Of a stretch of DNA of 64,000 nt, positions 63,590 to 64,000 are shown piece after piece. The notes under the pieces were generated by a model, which made no database searches, was not told the origin of the DNA, and saw only the letters and a program-made list of their open reading frames with translations. Both the position numbers and the translations under genes were made by a program. Source of the DNA: Amaranthus tricolor (lineage: Eukaryota > Streptophyta > Magnoliopsida > Caryophyllales > Amaranthaceae); assembly GCF_026212465.1 (NCBI RefSeq), contig NC_080056.1:7472517-7536516 (forward strand), read 5' to 3'. The first letter of the stretch is position 1. The number at the start of each line of letters is the position of its first letter.

Positions 63590-64000
63590 CACATTAAAGT
63601 TTAATGCCTACTTACGATATTCTTAATGCCTATTTATATCATCCTTAATGTCTATTTACCTTATCCTTAATGCATACTTACAATATCCTATCCTTAATGC
63701 ATACTTACAATATCCTTAATGCCTACTTACAATATCCTTAATGCCTACTTACATCATCCTTAATGTCCAATTACATGATTCTTAATGTCCAATTACATGA
63801 TCCTTAATATCTAATTATCGTATTCTTAATGCCTACTTACGATATCCTTAATGCCTACTTACATTATCTATAAAATGCCTACTTATATCCTCCTTAACGC
63901 CTAATTACCGTATCCTTAATTCCTAGTTACAATATTCTTAATGCCTAGTTACAATATTTTTAATGCCTACTTATAGCCTACTTACAATATCCTTAATGCC
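63590..64000. repeat. Minisatellite, period about 22 bp, runs off the window
   Basis: About 18 imperfect units of the form CCTTAATGCCTACTTACAAT plus AT. Units vary at the ACAATAT positions and some are shortened. It begins about 270 bp to the right of the palindromic element. Confidence 0.92.

Noticed and set aside
63590..64000. CRISPR-like array of short repeats
   Set aside because: Units are adjacent with no unique spacers, and this is plant nuclear DNA; it is a minisatellite.

Overview
This is a eudicot-type plant nuclear window: AT-rich, with long GT-AG introns, three multi-exon genes plus the larger part of a fourth, and dense LTR retrotransposons, MITEs and simple repeats. The species cannot be named from the sequence. 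All exon models were built by hand from splice consensus, reading phase and remembered family sequences; none has been checked against transcripts.

Region by region: (1) 165-13560, minus strand: most of a GTG/COLD1-type GPCR-like membrane protein gene, 11 exons including a 27-nt microexon. Its last exons lie off the left edge. Introns hold a 230-bp tandem duplication and a decayed Ty3-like element with LTR-like ends. (2) 15660-21057: a young Ty1/copia element with identical 186-bp LTRs and a GTAAC target duplication. Its gag zinc knuckle is split by a 271-bp Cassandra-type solo LTR carrying a 5S-rRNA-derived core. (3) 22261-29020, plus strand: a small plastid membrane protein gene (144 aa); its 4.8-kb first intron holds a copia gag/protease relic between inverted LTR-like arms and a Stowaway-like MITE. 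(4) 31671-42844, plus strand: a plastid-targeted PfkB-family sugar/nucleoside kinase gene (493 aa). Its second intron contains a full-length, frame-broken chromodomain Ty3/gypsy element in antisense, inserted 9 nt past the splice donor. (5) 43500-50500: gene-poor repeats, including foldback arms with a nested hAT-type MITE, an LTR fragment and TA microsatellites. (6) 50983-55212, minus strand: a PLATZ zinc-binding transcription factor gene (250 aa, 3 exons), whose final coding motif and 3' flank are repeated in tandem downstream. (7) 56979-59003: a 2.0-kb solo LTR of Ty3 type with an AACTT duplication. (8) 60839-61412: a hAT-type MITE. (9) 62227-63317: a 1.09-kb palindromic element with an 8-bp duplication, carrying one tRNA-Ile-like gene in each arm. 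(10) About 63590 to the right edge: a roughly 22-bp minisatellite.

The genes do not form a functional cluster: a membrane signalling protein, two plastid proteins and a transcription factor lie side by side as is usual in plants. I saw no evidence of a new multi-gene system. The most distinctive structures are the tRNA-bearing palindrome, the Cassandra LTR inside an otherwise young copia element, the retrotransposon next to a splice donor, and the tandem copies of the PLATZ C-terminal motif.
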